Source: an uncultured Bacteroidales bacterium
GTDB taxonomy: Bacteria > Bacteroidota > Bacteroidia > Bacteroidales > UBA932
Assembly: GCA_944322715.1 (NCBI GenBank)
Contig: CALUPT010000001.1
Coordinates: forward strand, 62,001 to 126,000
Length of the DNA stretch: 64,000 bases
Direction of reading: 5' to 3'
Positions 61,949 to 64,000 of this stretch are shown piece by piece. Position numbers and translations under genes: made by a program. Every line of letters begins with the position of its first letter. Position 1 is the first letter of the stretch. The notes under the pieces were generated by a model. It had not been told where the DNA came from and did not search any database. It saw only the letters and a program-made list of their open reading frames with translations.

Positions 61949-64000
61949 ATGAAACTCAATAATAAGATAATATTGTCAGGCATAATTGCCGGGTGGGCAA
62001 GCATTGGCGCCGTGTCGGCCCAGGAGGCGACAGACACGCTGACTGACCAGTGGAAAAGTGTGCCTACATTGGATCTGCCGGACTGGCAGGTGACTGGAGC
62101 GGTTTCAAAGGTCGGTGGCGACGAACTGACGGACTATTATACATCCAATGTCGTGAATACCCTTTTCGGCCGCATTCCCGGCCTTACGGTACAGGGTGTC
62201 GGTGCAGAGCCGGGAGCGGACACCCCTGCTCTTGATTCCAGGGGTGTGGGCACTTTCGGTTCCGGAACAGGCCTTTTTGTAGTGATTGACGGTTTTGCAT
62301 CTACCCTGGATTTCTTCTCAAGACTGACTCCGGGGGAGATAGAGTCCGTAGAACTTCTGAAGGATGCTACGGCTACCGCCATCTATGGCAACAGGGCTGC
62401 AAACGGAGTGCTTGTAGTCAAGACAAGGCATGGGGATGTATCATCCCCGCTCAAGATAGATTTCGGGGTCCGGGTCGGTTTCCAGCAGCCGGTAAGACTT
62501 CCGGAGTGGCTCGGATCGTATGACTATGCCACTCTTTATAACGAGGCCCTTGCCAACGAGGGGCAGTCTCCTGTGTACGATCAGTCCGCTCTGGATGCGT
62601 ATGCAGCCGGAGATTCTCCTCTGCTTTATCCGGATGTCAACTGGTATGATGAAATATTCAGGTCTGCCAGCCCTATATATGTCTACAACCTGACGGCATC
62701 CGGCGGCGTCAATGCTGTCCGTTATTTCGTGCATTTCAACGGAGTGAACAATTACGGCTTGCTCAGGAATCCTATGCCGACCAACGATTTCGCCAAGAGA
62801 CAGAGTTTCTCCCGTTACAATTTCAGGACAAATGTCGATGTGCAGCTTGCCAAGAGCCTGACAGCATCCATAATCCTGGGAGGCAGTGTGGAAGACAAGA
62901 CGACGCCGGGAGTGAGCGAGTCGGCCGGAAGCATTATCGACCTTGCTGCGAATGTGCCGCCCAATGCTTTCCCCGTCCTTGCTTCAGAGGGAAAACTCGG
63001 CGGTAATGCGACATTTGCAAACCCGATCGGAGAAATGACGGAAAGAGGCTATATCTCCTATAACGGACGTACCGCCCAGGCAGCTCTCAGGCTTACTGAA
63101 AAACTGGATTTCATTACTCCGGGACTCAGCATTTCCGGTGCGATAAGTTTCAACAACTATTACAAGGCCTATTCCATCAAGGCCCGCAGTTATGCCAGAT
63201 ACTCTCCGGTGCAGGATTCATCGGGAGAGATATCCTTTACCCAGATAGGAGAGGATACCGAACTGGGAGGTGACGAGTCCCAGTCATACCAGTGGAGAAA
63301 CATTGTGGCCAATGCTTTCATCAACTATGACAGGGTGTTCAATGACAGGCACTATGTCAAGGCAATGCTGAGGTATGACTATGATGAATATACCGTTTCT
63401 TCCGAGACCCTTCCATACCGGAATGTCGGCATGGCCGGACAGCTGTCGTATGCTTTTGACAAGAGGTATATCGGGGAATTCACTTTCGGATACCATGGAA
63501 CAGGGAATTTCGCTCCTGGACAAAGGTTCGGCTTCTTTCCTGCCGGAGGACTGTCATGGGTTATTTCAGAGGAAGGCTTCCTCAAGGATTCTCCTGTGGT
63601 CAACCATCTGAAACTGCGTGCTACATACGGTCTGGTGGGCAACTCCGATATAGGAGGAAGCCGCTGGATGTACAACCAGTATTATGTATGGAACGGCTAT
63701 TATCTCTTCGGAGACCAGTACACACAGGCCGATACCTATCTTGAAGGGGCAAAGGCCAATCCTTATGTCACTTGGGAGAAGGCGCAGAAACTTAATATAG
63801 GCTTGGAGGCCAGGCTGTTCGACTACCTGTATTTCACTTTCGACTGGTTCAGGGAGCACCGGTATGACATCCTCACCACACCGGATGCAAACATTCCGAG
63901 TTATGTCGGGTTCTCCAGACCAAGTATGAACCTCGGAATTGTCGACAACAACGGGTTCGAGGCAGTGCTCGGATACAACAAGACGGCCGGAGAGTTCCGC
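61949..64000 (+). CDS. SusC-like TonB-dependent receptor, C-terminus beyond window
   Basis: Starts 11 bp after the SusD gene (ATG 61949) and stays open to the window edge (684 codons). After a signal peptide ending GAVSAQ it goes directly, within about 30 residues, into a plug domain (VTGAVSKVGGDELTDYYTSN, LFGRIPGLTVQGVGAEPG, TGLFVVIDGFASTL, VELLKDATATAIYGNRAANGVLVVKTRHG) and a barrel. It therefore lacks the usual carboxypeptidase-regulatory-like domain and a clear STN domain. It is a second receptor in the same operon as the SusC/SusD pair at 57022-61937. It may have its own SusD beyond the edge. Confidence 0.88.
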   Translation, partial: MKLNNKIILSGIIAGWASIGAVSAQEATDTLTDQWKSVPTLDLPDWQVTGAVSKVGGDELTDYYTSNVVNTLFGRIPGLTVQGVGAEPGADTPALDSRGVGTFGSGTGLFVVIDGFASTLDFFSRLTPGEIESVELLKDATATAIYGNRAANGVLVVKTRHGDVSSPLKIDFGVRVGFQQPVRLPEWLGSYDYATLYNEALANEGQSPVYDQSALDAYAAGDSPLLYPDVNWYDEIFRSASPIYVYNLTASGGVNAVRYFVHFNGVNNYGLLRNPMPTNDFAKRQSFSRYNFRTNVDVQLAKSLTASIILGGSVEDKTTPGVSESAGSIIDLAANVPPNAFPVLASEGKLGGNATFANPIGEMTERGYISYNGRTAQAALRLTEKLDFITPGLSISGAISFNNYYKAYSIKARSYARYSPVQDSSGEISFTQIGEDTELGGDESQSYQWRNIVANAFINYDRVFNDRHYVKAMLRYDYDEYTVSSETLPYRNVGMAGQLSYAFDKRYIGEFTFGYHGTGNFAPGQRFGFFPAGGLSWVISEEGFLKDSPVVNHLKLRATYGLVGNSDIGGSRWMYNQYYVWNGYYLFGDQYTQADTYLEGAKANPYVTWEKAQKLNIGLEARLFDYLYFTFDWFREHRYDILTTPDANIPSYVGFSRPSMNLGIVDNNGFEAVLGYNKTAGEFR

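Overview
The window is chromosomal DNA from a member of the Bacteroidota, most likely the order Bacteroidales. Three things point there. Promoters repeatedly match the Bacteroidota form (TAnnTTTG near -7, sometimes TTTG about 19 nt upstream) and Shine-Dalgarno sites are weak. There are two SusC/SusD loci, a FecI/FecR-type sigma and anti-sigma pair, and a TonB receptor paired with a DUF4249 lipoprotein. The SdhA/SdhB sequences are also of Bacteroidetes type. I see no rRNA, tRNA, CRISPR array, transposase or phage gene.

1-16.6 kb is mostly housekeeping: a partial sufS, ruvA, mnmG with ybeY, tonB, hflX, a TonB receptor with its DUF4249 partner, an unrecognised lipoprotein with a possible small leader ORF, an AT-rich DUF4143-type ATPase, and ruvB-sdhA-sdhB. 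A perfect 16-bp parS-like palindrome lies inside an extra segment of mnmG at 2289-2304. At 16.56-16.86 kb an AT-rich divergent gap between ruvB and mfd holds a cluster of TGTTGATAA-like 9-mers, with minus-strand genes to its left and a long run of plus-strand genes to its right. Together with the parS this makes it a candidate replication origin region (inference).

16.8-26.3 kb carries mfd and then an envelope gene row: coaX, an outer-membrane barrel, a TPR protein, lptC and a membrane-anchored PpiD/SurA-type foldase. 26.4-39.4 kb is a polysaccharide-utilisation-type locus: ECF sigma factor, FecR anti-sigma, STN-containing SusC, SusD, a DUF1735-type lipoprotein with a TIM-barrel-like domain, a large DUF1735/discoidin lipoprotein ending in a degenerate nuclease-like domain, and a GH127 enzyme. 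The anti-sigma gene and susC share a bipartite upstream motif absent from the sigma gene, which suggests what the sigma factor reads.

39.4-56.8 kb holds a second DUF4143 ATPase behind three evenly spaced 17-bp operators, ychF, an EEP-family enzyme, galK, a CpXC protein divergent from a YeiH-type transporter, a large metalloprotease-like/propeller/barrel protein, a Na/Pi transporter, a thioredoxin-like lipoprotein, galM, thyA, an enlarged folA and an NSS transporter. 56.9 kb to the end is a second SusC/SusD locus with three 11-bp direct repeats upstream of its promoter and a further SusC-like receptor cut by the window edge.
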